Part shown: positions 1 through 7,420 of the stretch, in pieces
Numbering within the stretch: position 1 is the stretch's first letter
How the letters are laid out: each line of letters opens with the position of its first letter
Source: a virus
Length of the DNA stretch: 28,096 nucleotides
Direction: 5' to 3' (one strand)
IMG/VR virus record: IMGVR_UViG_3300044637_000770
Coordinates: 1 to 28,096 of that record
Translations under genes and position numbers: made by a program
Notes under the pieces: generated by a model
The model's input: the letters and a program-made list of their open reading frames with translations, nothing else
What the model was told of the DNA's origin: nothing
Database searches by the model: none

Positions 1-68
1 GAAACTTCAGCTCCAGACGTACCAGAATCGTTGCGTGGGTCGTATGTAGCGTCGAAGAATCTTGCCAT
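1..68 (-). CDS. Partial CDS, N-terminus of a leftward gene of unknown function
   Basis: An ATG at position 68 reads leftward and stays open to the window edge, giving about 22 residues beginning MARFFDATYDPRNDSGTSG. The translation has normal composition and no stop, and it diverges from the rightward gene that follows. The only function hint is context: the rest of the leftward strand in this window is late phage genes. The AT-rich stretch just upstream (69-109) contains a TATAAT-like hexamer at 75-80 on the minus strand, but this is very close to the ATG. There is no clear Shine-Dalgarno sequence. The product cannot be named from this fragment. Confidence 0.55.
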   Translation of the reverse strand, partial: MARFFDATYDPRNDSGTSGAEV

Positions 69-109
69 GATAATATTATAAAAACAGTAAATCAAGCCAC
101 TTAATAGTC

Positions 110-451
110 ATGCACGGCGCGGCGGGATTTTTAGATAGTTTTGTTCAAGATGAACTGAATTGTCGTTGTCTTAGTGAAGAAGATTTTGGCGCACCTCTCG
201 CCAACGAAGAAAATGATGTACCCTTAATGGATATGTACAACAGAGGGTTGACATTATGTCAGGACGGAAGGGAACGGACAAACTTAGCACTCGAGGGGGG
301 ACGGCCTGGAGCAACGGGCTATATTCCAACTATGGAACAGGGGGTGATGCTGGGGGCCTCACCGAAACCCAAGGCGTTAGTTCTGGATCTGGGGTCACCG
401 AACGAGGAACTGATGGAACAGTCTCGTCTTCGCCGTGGTTTGCGCCGATAA
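110..451 (+). CDS. Doubtful hypothetical protein overlapping the DUF3310 gene
   Basis: A 113-codon rightward frame from an ATG at 110. The first 50 or so residues are acidic and look protein-like (NCRCLSEEDFGAP, ENDVPLMDMYN). The second half shares 196 nt with the DUF3310 gene in another frame and ends in a basic tail. No Shine-Dalgarno sequence precedes the ATG. It could be a real small gene with an overlapping 3' end, the upstream part of one longer gene separated from the DUF3310 frame by a frameshift, or a chance frame. I recognise no domain. Confidence 0.3.
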   Translation: MHGAAGFLDSFVQDELNCRCLSEEDFGAPLANEENDVPLMDMYNRGLTLCQDGRERTNLALEGGRPGATGYIPTMEQGVMLGASPKPKALVLDLGSPNEELMEQSRLRRGLRR

Positions 452-747
452 TCAGCGACTTGACTGAGTGCAAGGATGGTGTCTGCCCAGTGCCCTGGGC
501 AACCAAAGAAACGACTCCTGTGCTCCAGGAAGACCTAGTGAATCATCCTTCGCACTACGCAGAAACAGGTGGAGTCGAATGCATTGTATCTATTGAAGCA
601 CAATTAACAACTGAAGAGTACGAAGGATACCTAAGGGGCAACTGTGTCAAATATCTATGGAGATGGAAAAACAAAGGTGGAGTGCAAGATTTAAAAAAAT
701 GCAAATGGTACTTAGAGCGTTTAATAGAAATAAACGACTCTAAGTAA
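256..747 (+). CDS. DUF3310 family protein
   Basis: The C-terminal half (residues about 95-158) is a good match to DUF3310, a small phage domain that includes T7 gp1.7 (nucleotide-kinase related). The features are VNHPSHY at its start, a GGVECI motif, then GNCVKYLWRWKNKGG and a lysine-rich helix with DLKK. The first 90 residues are glycine/serine/threonine-rich and probably disordered, with a CKDGVCPVPW motif of unknown role near residue 75. An AGAGGG stretch 9 nt upstream supports the ATG at 256. The stop codon abuts the stop of the convergent HNH gene with no spacer. The family is common among phage nucleotide-metabolism genes. The specific activity here is unknown. Confidence 0.78.
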   Translation: MSGRKGTDKLSTRGGTAWSNGLYSNYGTGGDAGGLTETQGVSSGSGVTERGTDGTVSSSPWFAPIISDLTECKDGVCPVPWATKETTPVLQEDLVNHPSHYAETGGVECIVSIEAQLTTEEYEGYLRGNCVKYLWRWKNKGGVQDLKKCKWYLERLIEINDSK

Positions 748-1185
748 TTATTCAGTCCTGCGGTTGTGTGTGCGTATTGCGTGGCAACATGCGCACACAA
801 CTTGACATTTTTCAATTTCTTTTAAAACTTCACTTAAAGGTTTGAGTATTCCTTTTGAGATTGCAAAAGATTTTCTTTTACCTGGAAGATGATCAAACTG
901 TAAAGCTTCTGAGTGTTTATTGTAGCCACAATCAAAGCATTTTCTTGATAGCTTTAAATCATCGATGTATTTTTTACGCTCCTCTCTTTTCTTTTTATTG
1001 TTTTTACAATTTAATTCATTTGCTTTGGTTTTGTATTTCTTAAATGTCCCTGGGGAATACCAACGCTCTAAATAGTAGCCTTTCCCATCTGTTTTGTTTA
1101 ATAGATAACACGAAAAATAATAACCATCTTCTCTTTGCTCTCCCTGCTTGAACGGCTTATTTGTTTCCGGATTCAAGCGTTTCAT
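748..1185 (-). CDS. HNH endonuclease (free-standing homing type)
   Basis: A 145-residue lysine-rich protein. The C-terminal half has the zinc-ribbon and beta-beta-alpha metal layout of small phage HNH enzymes: C83xxC86 (CFDC), D98-H99 (LQFDH), C131xxC134 followed by H135, and H140 near a basic C-terminus (THNRR). The N-terminal 75 residues are basic and may bind DNA. It lies downstream of nblA on the same strand and converges tail-to-tail with the DUF3310 gene. Its ATG overlaps the 3' arm of an 11-bp inverted repeat, so translation may be structure-controlled. It is probably a mobile endonuclease carried between late genes. Its target site is unknown. Confidence 0.82.
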   Translation of the reverse strand: MKRLNPETNKPFKQGEQREDGYYFSCYLLNKTDGKGYYLERWYSPGTFKKYKTKANELNCKNNKKKREERKKYIDDLKLSRKCFDCGYNKHSEALQFDHLPGKRKSFAISKGILKPLSEVLKEIEKCQVVCACCHAIRTHNRRTE

Positions 1186-1218
1186 TTTGCTATAGACACT
1201 AAGTGCACTATAGCAAAA
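1185..1218 (-). promoter_or_regulatory. Inverted repeat/hairpin covering the HNH start codon
   Basis: TTTTGCTATAG at 1185-1195 pairs perfectly with CTATAGCAAAA at 1208-1218 (11 bp), and a smaller CACT/AGTG stem can form inside the loop. In the leftward transcript the 3' arm ends on the A of the HNH ATG. A TATAAT hexamer on the minus strand at 1227-1232 could be a -10 element just upstream. There is no U-run, so this looks like a translational or transcriptional control element, or an endonuclease recognition palindrome, more than a terminator. Confidence 0.5.
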
Positions 1219-1241
1219 ATCAATGCATTATACGGAAGTAT

Positions 1242-1532
1242 TCAAAATGGCTGAAGATCGTCTTCATCCTCGTCCTCGTCGTCGTATAAACATGCGGCGG
1301 CGAGTTCTGCTAGCTCTAGATCAGTGGGAATATCAAAGTCAATGTCAATATTTTCAGACGCCATGATCTCTTTTACTGCATACCACTCCATCAGGCGTTG
1401 ATGATAGAGGTTCAGCAGAGCAGCGTACAGGTCGTCCCAGGTCATCTCTTGGGCTGCAAGCTCAGCTTTGCGCATCGAGAATTGAAGCTCTAAAGGAAGT
1501 TCAAATTCCCGTGGCTCTACTGAACGCTCCAT
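1242..1532 (-). CDS. nblA: NblA-family phycobilisome degradation protein
   Basis: A 96-residue protein whose residues about 8-58 match the NblA family: FELPLELQFSMRK, then a second amphipathic helix with LYAALLNLYHQRLMEW and VKEIM. Host NblA has the same order, LxxEQQFxLRK followed by a helix containing LYRQ-like and YKE-like segments. NblA is a small dimeric adaptor that binds phycobiliproteins and Clp protease and triggers breakdown of the light-harvesting antenna. In a phage it is expected to free amino acids or change energy flow during infection. Most NblA proteins are about 60 residues. This one adds roughly 35 residues with a very acidic end (YDDEDEDEDDLQPF). The ATG at 1532 is chosen; an in-frame GTG at 1544 would add four residues. 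It follows the lysozyme gene. Confidence 0.82.
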   Translation of the reverse strand: MERSVEPREFELPLELQFSMRKAELAAQEMTWDDLYAALLNLYHQRLMEWYAVKEIMASENIDIDFDIPTDLELAELAAACLYDDEDEDEDDLQPF

Positions 1533-1568
1533 TCCGCTTTGCACGTTTTTAATGCAACTATTCTAATT

Positions 1569-2243
1569 CTACCTGTCAAAGACAGTGTTGAAATCATCGG
1601 GAACGTATTCGTCGGAGCTACAAGAGTCCCATGGTTTTTCGCTGACCCTAAACTCATTGGCAAACCGAGATAGCACGTAAGGATTCAAGCTTTCTTCCAG
1701 GTGCTTAATAGCTTGTAATTCGTGCGCAGCCCCAGAGTAAACGCGGAACGCCGCCAGCAGAATCTGTGCGCAAGGCTGTATGAATGCATCGGTATCCCGA
1801 AGCAACAAAGTTGTTTCTTCTCGGCGCCTATCAAGAAGACTGCCCACAACTTGATGATCAGCATCAAATACCCACCTGGTCATTTCTTCTGTGACTTCCT
1901 GTAGGTCTTCGTGTTCCAGGTTATCGACAATGCTGCTGTAGAAAAAAGACTCCCACCCAACAGAATGGATGAATGAAATCAAAGCTTGCCTAACAGAATC
2001 ACTAATACCAATATTGAGCTTAGATAGTTGTGTATCAATAACATCTACTTCGTGAAACAAATATTCAAGCGCCTTTTCTTTGCTGCATAGATGGCCTCGT
2101 TTCACTGGAGATCCATCAGGATAAAACTGTGTGCCATATCCAATGGTGTACGGTTCTCCACCTGTGCTTGGATCAGCGTAGGCTTTCTCGTTAAAGCCCT
2201 CATGCTTGCAAATTAAATTAATTGCAGACGTGTAATCGGTCAT
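1569..2243 (-). CDS. GH24 (T4-type) lysozyme / endolysin
   Basis: A 224-residue muramidase of the T4 lysozyme/RrrD type. The N-terminus carries the expected catalytic layout: E15 in KHEGF, D24 in AYADPSTGG and T33 in YTIGYGT, followed by the substrate-cleft helices. It would hydrolyse the glycan backbone of peptidoglycan at the end of infection. No signal peptide or SAR anchor is obvious, so it should need a holin, which I cannot identify with confidence in this window. The C-terminal 60 residues beyond the lysozyme fold are acidic and of unknown role. It is co-directional with nblA downstream and the endonuclease-like gene upstream. Confidence 0.88.
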   Translation of the reverse strand: MTDYTSAINLICKHEGFNEKAYADPSTGGEPYTIGYGTQFYPDGSPVKRGHLCSKEKALEYLFHEVDVIDTQLSKLNIGISDSVRQALISFIHSVGWESFFYSSIVDNLEHEDLQEVTEEMTRWVFDADHQVVGSLLDRRREETTLLLRDTDAFIQPCAQILLAAFRVYSGAAHELQAIKHLEESLNPYVLSRFANEFRVSEKPWDSCSSDEYVPDDFNTVFDR

Positions 2244-2267
2244 GAGGACAACGAAACATTACCCCAA

Positions 2268-2873
2268 TCATACACACTTTTTAAGTATCCTATTGACACT
2301 TGTTCGTCCCACCCCCACTAAACGGGCTATCGTAGCTTTGTTTTTTATTTCTTTTGAAAGACGGATAACCTCTTGCTTTTTTTCTTCGGTTATGCTGCAT
2401 CTTCTGTTTTGAACTTGTTGTTTATTGGGAATCCACGTACAATTATCGGGGCTGTAGTGAGCATTTACATCTAACCTTTCCACCGTATAGCCACTAGGCC
2501 TTGCCCCCATTGACTCACAAAAATTTTCAAATGAGTCAAACAAATTTTTTATTCCTCTTCCTCCATAGTTAGGATAGTCTTTGCAGCTTGAGTTGCTACA
2601 ACGATAATTTATTGAGGTCCAAATTTTATATAAAGGATGCTTGTAATTACCATGTTTTTGTGCTTTTTCTTTTTGTAAACACCCACAACTTTTTGTTTTA
2701 CTAGAGACCAGCGACATCCCATAAGTTGTAAACTTTTTTCCACATTCACATAAAACAACCCAGCGTGATAACTGGTGTTTCACGCTGGGACTATAACCAA
2801 GAACGGTTAAACGACCGTAAACGTTGCCCGTTAAATCAATAACGGCGTGATAAAACTTCTTAGCCTTGGCCAC
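2268..2873 (-). CDS. Putative homing endonuclease, HNH/AP2-like with C-terminal HTH
   Basis: A 201-residue protein in three parts. Residues about 13-66 form a zinc-binding region (CECG at 42-45, CGC at 63-65) with a DLTGNVYGRLTVL opening typical of phage homing proteins. Residues 80-158 carry YxIWTSINYRC, YGGRGI, FENFCESMG and GYTVERLDVNAHYSPDNCTW, the family pattern often annotated as an HNH or AP2-domain endonuclease, though the usual histidine position is unclear. Residues 165-198 form a resolvase-like helix-turn-helix. The only available start is GTG at 2873, overlapping the end of the small basic gene upstream by 14 nt. It is probably a mobile endonuclease inserted between virion-like genes and lysozyme. 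Confidence 0.75.
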   Translation of the reverse strand: MAKAKKFYHAVIDLTGNVYGRLTVLGYSPSVKHQLSRWVVLCECGKKFTTYGMSLVSSKTKSCGCLQKEKAQKHGNYKHPLYKIWTSINYRCSNSSCKDYPNYGGRGIKNLFDSFENFCESMGARPSGYTVERLDVNAHYSPDNCTWIPNKQQVQNRRCSITEEKKQEVIRLSKEIKNKATIARLVGVGRTSVNRILKKCV

Positions 2874-2982
2874 GATAGCGTTTTTGCCCAGGCTTTAGCT
2901 TAGTACTTTTAGAACGCCCTTGCCGCGTCTTCTTGGGCTTGGATTCAATTTTAATGGAGGAGCTTGACTTTGGTTTTGCCAT
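2860..2982 (-). CDS. Small basic protein (40 aa), unknown function
   Basis: A short leftward frame beginning MAKPKSSSSIKIESKPKK and ending QKRYRGQG. It is strongly basic and probably disordered, with no recognisable fold. It starts 5 nt after the stop of the 95-residue gene upstream, and GGTGA lies a few bases before its ATG. Its last 14 nt overlap the GTG start of the endonuclease-like gene. Position and spacing fit a genuine operon member. Small basic proteins of this kind are common in phage late operons and may be packaged with DNA, but no function can be assigned. Confidence 0.55.
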   Translation of the reverse strand: MAKPKSSSSIKIESKPKKTRQGRSKSTKLKPGQKRYRGQG

Positions 2983-2987
2983 GGTTG

Positions 2988-3275
2988 TCACCAGTTGTAA
3001 TTGCAGGCCCACCAGCCGGGAGTCAGTTTGTCCTTCTTCTCGGAGCAGTTGTGCCTGGCCTTAAAGTTAGCACGTCTTTTCTCGTCATGGTGCTGCGTGT
3101 AATCTTCGTAACCTCTAGCACCAAAGCGGACAATCCCTTCCTTGCCCCCCTGACACGCTTTGACCACGTACTTGTGCTTATCTCCTGCAGGGGCTCTTTG
3201 AGGCTTGTTGCAAGCCATCTTATCTTTTTGAAATCTATTTGCAGCACTGGCTGCTTTTTTACGTTTATCAGCCAT
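2988..3275 (-). CDS. Small basic phage protein with RHNC...WWAC motif, unknown function
   Basis: A 95-residue basic protein. The first 30 residues are a lysine/alanine/arginine-rich lead. The rest has a compact pattern (YVVKACQGGKEGIVRFG, then RANFKARHNCSEKKDKL, then GWWACNYNW) that resembles a small protein family I recall from marine and freshwater phages. The cysteine/histidine spacing could bind metal. The start codon overlaps the stop of the 1134-residue gene upstream (TAATG), indicating translational coupling. No enzymatic function is known to me; a small virion component is a guess from its neighbours. Confidence 0.7.
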   Translation of the reverse strand: MADKRKKAASAANRFQKDKMACNKPQRAPAGDKHKYVVKACQGGKEGIVRFGARGYEDYTQHHDEKRRANFKARHNCSEKKDKLTPGWWACNYNW

Positions 3276-6200
3276 TAAAAGGAGCCAAAGAAAGAACTAG
3301 AAAAAGGATCCGACAAATCAGATGAACCAGTCTTGCCTGCTGTGGGAGAAAGGTTTAAACGTGACTTAAATTCCGAAAGGATGTCACTGCCTCTTTTAAT
3401 TTTAACTGGAGAACTCGGTTCTTCCTCTTCTTCTGTATCTTCATCTGGGAAAAAAGAGAAGTACTTGCTTTTAGGTTTTGTGCTTGTTGCTGCCGTTGTT
3501 TCTTTGGTTTCAGTGTCTTCGTCTCCAAAGGATGACAAGTTTTCAATTTGACTAATGTCAGAGAAGGGATCACCCGTTGGCTTGAAAGAATAAAGATCAA
3601 CTGGCGACTTGCCGCTGTAAATATTTTGAAAAATTTTCTTATCTTCTTCAGTCGCATCAGGCATGAAATCTTTGTAAAACTCTTCTTGGGTTCCCTGGTA
3701 CCCCGCTGATTTAAAACGGTTAAACAGCGCATCATCAACGCTCGCAGCTTCTTCCCTTTTATCGGAAGCACGTTGAATGTACTCAACGCCCAACAGTTCT
3801 TGTGTTGGAGTTTCACTTTCTTGATTAAGTTTTTTAATTTGCTCTCTAATGTCCAAGGCATCCGAACTGCGTATGCTATCAGAGATCATTTTCTTTAATT
3901 GAGTAAGATCTTCTGTATTTGGATCCAGGCCATAAAGCTTTAAGACTTTCTCTGTTTGTTCTTTATTTTTTAACGGGTCTAGTTTATTTACAAACTCATC
4001 GGCAAACTCTTCTGGGTTCACAAACTGACCAAAGACCGTTCCAATTTGTGCGTATTTATCGGCAAGGTAGGGCGTCAGTACCTGCTTTAAATAGATCTGC
4101 GCAATGCGTGGGTTAAATACATCAGGAGCCGAGTCGTACTGCCTGGCTTGTCCTAATACTTCATAGTGCAGCTTGGCAAAATCTTCTTTGTTGTTTACGT
4201 CAAAACCATATAGGTATGCTTTGGCTTGCCAATTAATATCATTGCCGTTATCATCTTTTGTTATCTCGCCAGCCTTTGCTTTCTCCCAATCATTTGAAAT
4301 ATCAGTCTTTTGCTTAATGTATTGATCGGGAATGGTGCTGCCCCATTCCTTTTGAAACTGGTCCCCCAAAAGCACAGGAGATTTTCCTTCCGTGCCAACA
4401 CCTTTTTCAAGGTAGTACTTACCTGGGTCAAAGTAATAATCAGCATTAAACTTACTTGTCCCCAGGGAGTCAAGGGCTTTCATCCAGGAAACAGAAGCCG
4501 ATTCCGCCGCATTTTTTAAACTTTGCAGACGGTCTTCCGTTTGAAAAATGTTTTGCTTGTCCTTATCTACGTTAATATAATCTCTAAATTCGCTGATTGA
4601 TTTTGACGCGTTAAACCGAGGCATCAAGTAATCATTAAAAAAGTCTTGCGCAAATTGAATATCAGAATCAATTCGTTTACCTGGTTCCAGGTAGTCCGCT
4701 GGTTTATTGTTGTAAATTTCTTGTGCTTTTTGCTTTTCTTCTTGCGTCGCTGTCGGATTGTTTAATGTTTTGTATGCGTCATCGTAGTCCGACCATTCAG
4801 CTAACGTGTCATTATCAACCCACCCCTTGGCACGACGTGCTGCTTCATAATCGATCCACTCTTGTTTTGTTGTTTTACGTTGGTTAATTGGAACGTAATC
4901 CTTGGGTAAATTGGCTGCATTAACTTTTTGCTGAGCACTGATATTACCAGGATCCTTTTGTAACGTATTATATGCATCGTCATATTGTTTCCAGGATTTA
5001 ACCTGTTCTTCCGTGACAAAACCATTGTCAATATTGCGTTGGTAACCAGGGACGTAATCATTCGGTACGTCTAGGCCACCCGCATATTTTTTCTCAATCT
5101 CATCAAAGAACCATTTTTCCCAGTTATATAACAAGCCATTGTTGCTTCCAAATACTTTTCCTGTGTCTAATGACAAGTTAAATTTTTGAGCGAGATCATC
5201 TTTTTGTTGCCCTCCCAGGGAAAGAATGCCGCCTACTCCTGATTCCTGCAAAATAGAGTTGGCAATATTTTCACGCATACCAAGAATCTCTTGGCCGAAT
5301 GAAGTGCCACTTAATAGGTCAAACTTTTGCTCTGCTTTTTTTGCTTCAATTAAAGCTCTGCGTGAGTCCTCTAAAAACTGCTTTTGAAATACGGCTGCTT
5401 TTTCAGTTTGTTTGGCTTCAGCTTCACCTGCAACTTTGGTTATTGCTGTGTCATATTCGGATAACCTTGTGTCAACCGCTCCTATTTCTTTGTTGGCTTG
5501 AATATCTTTAATTAACTTCTGTGCACCTGGATACTGGGCCGAGTCCAGTTGATATGCTTTGGTCAGCAGTTCACCAAAACCAGCCTCTGACTGGATCTCT
5601 GGCTCGGCCCCAGTGGCTTCCTTTACTGCTTCGTAAAGCTGTGCCCAAGGTTGTTTGGCCTCTTTGGGAAAACGCTCTGCGTATAAAATTTCTGACTTTG
5701 CTGTACTCCATTGATCTTTTAGCTGTGCGTTGCTAGTGACAAGATTTCTGTATTGACTAGCAACATCGCGAAGTTGATAACCTTCAGTTGTTTGTTTTAA
5801 GCCGAGAATATCGGTCGCAATTTTATCGCGTTCAAACTGACGAGCAGCATCTGTTTTGCCAGGGACAGATTCTTCTACCTTGCCATATTCAAACCCATCG
5901 GTAGGTGTAAGAGGCTTGAAACCTGGATCGCGCTCGCCCTTTTTCTTGGCGTCGTTTTGACCAACATTACTGTAATGCCAATATGAATAAGCTTCGTAAT
6001 TAGGGTATCTACCAAGAATATCAAGATTTCCCTCCGCTACTGCTTTGTCCCATGCTTCTTTAGATGTTTTGCCAATTGCTGTTGAACCATAATAATTTGG
6101 ATCAAAACGAATTACGTTCTCAAAGCCTTCAAAAGGAACTTTGGAGCCGTTCTTTGTGTCCCAGGGAGAAACAACTTGAGTGGTATAAAACGAATCAAAA

Positions 6201-6679
6201 GCAGCTTTAACATTTTTTTTGACTTCTTCATCTACACCAGAGTTGTCAATTGTCTTTTTGTACTGTAGATATTCACCAGGCTTGGCAACTTTTGAGTAAC
6301 CATCTATCGCCCTGTATAAAGAGTTTACTTTTTCGGCTTCATTATTTTTTTTAGTGTTCGCATCATTGTTTCCACGAGCAATTAACTGTTCTGCTTTTAA
6401 CGCGTTTTCCGCCTCCCATGGTTTTGGGTTAGGAATACCTGCTTCATTTAATGCATTAATTACATCCTGATAACCACCGTTAACGGGAACAGTCGCCGTG
6501 CGTTTAACTTGCACGGGAATGAGTGGATATGTTGTTTGTCCTTTTATTACGACAGGCTGAGTACTACGCTCGTATACCCATACATCACGAGTAATAGATA
6601 CAGTATTTGCTATTGGATTCTTTTCGTTTTCATAGCCAATGCTCCATTGTTTTTTTCTTGCATCATATGAAATTGGCAT
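3275..6679 (-). CDS. Large putative internal virion protein (1134 aa) with internal repeats
   Basis: The longest gene in the window. It is hydrophilic and mostly predicted helical, rich in K, E, Q and D, with no transmembrane segment and no enzymatic motif that I recognise. Residues about 538-669 contain three imperfect copies of a P-x-DY-x(3,4)-xxR motif (DYVPGYQRN, DYVPINQRK, DYLEPGKRI), two of them preceded by a YDDAYxTL helix. The C-terminus has an acidic patch (DEDTEEEEEP) followed by a short serine-rich end. Size and location among virion genes suggest an internal or ejection protein, or a tail-associated scaffold. It starts 1 nt after the upstream HNH stop and couples to the 95-residue gene. 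Its base composition is more AT-rich than the capsid genes. Confidence 0.72.
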   Translation of the reverse strand: MPISYDARKKQWSIGYENEKNPIANTVSITRDVWVYERSTQPVVIKGQTTYPLIPVQVKRTATVPVNGGYQDVINALNEAGIPNPKPWEAENALKAEQLIARGNNDANTKKNNEAEKVNSLYRAIDGYSKVAKPGEYLQYKKTIDNSGVDEEVKKNVKAAFDSFYTTQVVSPWDTKNGSKVPFEGFENVIRFDPNYYGSTAIGKTSKEAWDKAVAEGNLDILGRYPNYEAYSYWHYSNVGQNDAKKKGERDPGFKPLTPTDGFEYGKVEESVPGKTDAARQFERDKIATDILGLKQTTEGYQLRDVASQYRNLVTSNAQLKDQWSTAKSEILYAERFPKEAKQPWAQLYEAVKEATGAEPEIQSEAGFGELLTKAYQLDSAQYPGAQKLIKDIQANKEIGAVDTRLSEYDTAITKVAGEAEAKQTEKAAVFQKQFLEDSRRALIEAKKAEQKFDLLSGTSFGQEILGMRENIANSILQESGVGGILSLGGQQKDDLAQKFNLSLDTGKVFGSNNGLLYNWEKWFFDEIEKKYAGGLDVPNDYVPGYQRNIDNGFVTEEQVKSWKQYDDAYNTLQKDPGNISAQQKVNAANLPKDYVPINQRKTTKQEWIDYEAARRAKGWVDNDTLAEWSDYDDAYKTLNNPTATQEEKQKAQEIYNNKPADYLEPGKRIDSDIQFAQDFFNDYLMPRFNASKSISEFRDYINVDKDKQNIFQTEDRLQSLKNAAESASVSWMKALDSLGTSKFNADYYFDPGKYYLEKGVGTEGKSPVLLGDQFQKEWGSTIPDQYIKQKTDISNDWEKAKAGEITKDDNGNDINWQAKAYLYGFDVNNKEDFAKLHYEVLGQARQYDSAPDVFNPRIAQIYLKQVLTPYLADKYAQIGTVFGQFVNPEEFADEFVNKLDPLKNKEQTEKVLKLYGLDPNTEDLTQLKKMISDSIRSSDALDIREQIKKLNQESETPTQELLGVEYIQRASDKREEAASVDDALFNRFKSAGYQGTQEEFYKDFMPDATEEDKKIFQNIYSGKSPVDLYSFKPTGDPFSDISQIENLSSFGDEDTETKETTAATSTKPKSKYFSFFPDEDTEEEEEPSSPVKIKRGSDILSEFKSRLNLSPTAGKTGSSDLSDPFSSSFFGSF

Positions 6680-6680
6680 C

Positions 6681-7043
6681 TTAAACAGCTTCCCTAAGCA
6701 CGGTTAAATCACAAACAAAAACGTCAAATGGTTCTTGTTTGATCCAGGCATTAATTCTATCCATCCTAGCTTGAGTAAAGAATTCTTGCTGTTCAAACCA
6801 ATCGTTCATCTTGGCGCTTGCCTTGGACGTATTGCATCTGCGACAGGCTGGAACAAGGTTAGTTCTGTTGCTCGACCCTGATTTAAACCTGGGAATTACA
6901 TGATCCAATGATGTGGCATCCGCCTCGCAATAAGCACATTTGCAGTCCCAGGCGTCGTATATAGATTGGCGGTAACGTTTCTTGGCTAGCTTCGGAGTTA
7001 ATTCAATGAGCAGGGCGAGGGGTTCCTGTTCGCAATTGAACAT
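6681..7043 (-). CDS. HNH endonuclease
   Basis: A 120-residue protein with a complete canonical HNH motif: C36xxC39 (CAYC), D47-H48 (LDHVIP), N62 in SNRTNLVPAC, C67xxC70 (CRRC) and N71xxxK74. This is the zinc-stabilised beta-beta-alpha metal nuclease fold. The family includes homing endonucleases and phage packaging-associated HNH proteins. Its distance from the terminase genes argues for the first role, but the second is possible. An AAGAG stretch precedes the ATG. It is the first leftward gene after the rightward HTH gene, and its stop is 1 nt from the start of the 1134-residue gene. Confidence 0.88.
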   Translation of the reverse strand: MFNCEQEPLALLIELTPKLAKKRYRQSIYDAWDCKCAYCEADATSLDHVIPRFKSGSSNRTNLVPACRRCNTSKASAKMNDWFEQQEFFTQARMDRINAWIKQEPFDVFVCDLTVLREAV

Positions 7044-7126
7044 ACTCTTTTGTGCTGTTAATCTATTTTAATTTGACCTGTATTTGTTCTCGCTTAAGTA
7101 AAGAGATAAAGTTTTTCTTAAGGCTG

Positions 7127-7154
7127 TTGACAGACCCTTGACATGGTGTAAGTT
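7127..7154 (+). promoter_or_regulatory. Candidate sigma-70-type promoter for the HTH gene
   Basis: A perfect TTGACA at 7127-7132 lies 16 nt before TAAGTT (7149-7154), and a second TTGACA at 7138-7143 lies within it. This is 25-50 nt upstream of the rightward HTH start. The -10 element is weak, so only the -35 match is strong. The duplicated TTGACA could also be an operator or a choice of start sites. Confidence 0.4.
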
Positions 7155-7178
7155 ACGTCTGTAAGCACCTCCTTGGTC

Positions 7179-7397
7179 ATGGCTAAGCATCCCGGTTGGG
7201 TCTCCGTTCAGCAAGCGGAAGAACTCCTCGGCATTGATCGCAAAACTCTCTTCAAGTATCGCGACAATGGTACGCTGAAACTTGGCCCGCACTTCGCTGC
7301 GTTCCCTGAGACTCGTTCACGTGACAGCTACCGCTGGAACGTTTCTGCCGTGCGCAAGCATCTGAAAAAACTTGAGATGCAGCCAACTGCTGTCTGA
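7179..7397 (+). CDS. Small helix-turn-helix DNA-binding protein (MerR/excisionase-like)
   Basis: A 72-residue rightward protein. HPGWVSVQQAEELLGIDRKTLFKYRDNGTLK is a winged-HTH recognition unit of the excisionase/MerR type, followed by a GPHF wing and a SYRWNVSAVRKHLKKLE helix. Such proteins bind DNA as regulators or recombination directionality factors. It is the only rightward gene inside a leftward array of about 27 kb, with TTGACA elements upstream and an intrinsic terminator downstream, so it is a separate transcription unit. The ATG at 7179 is preferred over an in-frame TTG at 7173. No SD is seen; the upstream CACCTCC is the complement of one. It is probably a phage regulator, possibly acting on the divergent leftward operon. 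Confidence 0.72.
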   Translation: MAKHPGWVSVQQAEELLGIDRKTLFKYRDNGTLKLGPHFAAFPETRSRDSYRWNVSAVRKHLKKLEMQPTAV

Positions 7398-7420
7398 AGC
7401 TGATTAAACGTTAATCAAAT

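Noticed and set aside
7068-7292. Leftward 74-codon frame opposite the HTH gene
   Set aside because: The rightward frame has an HTH motif, TTGACA elements and a terminator. The leftward one has no domain.
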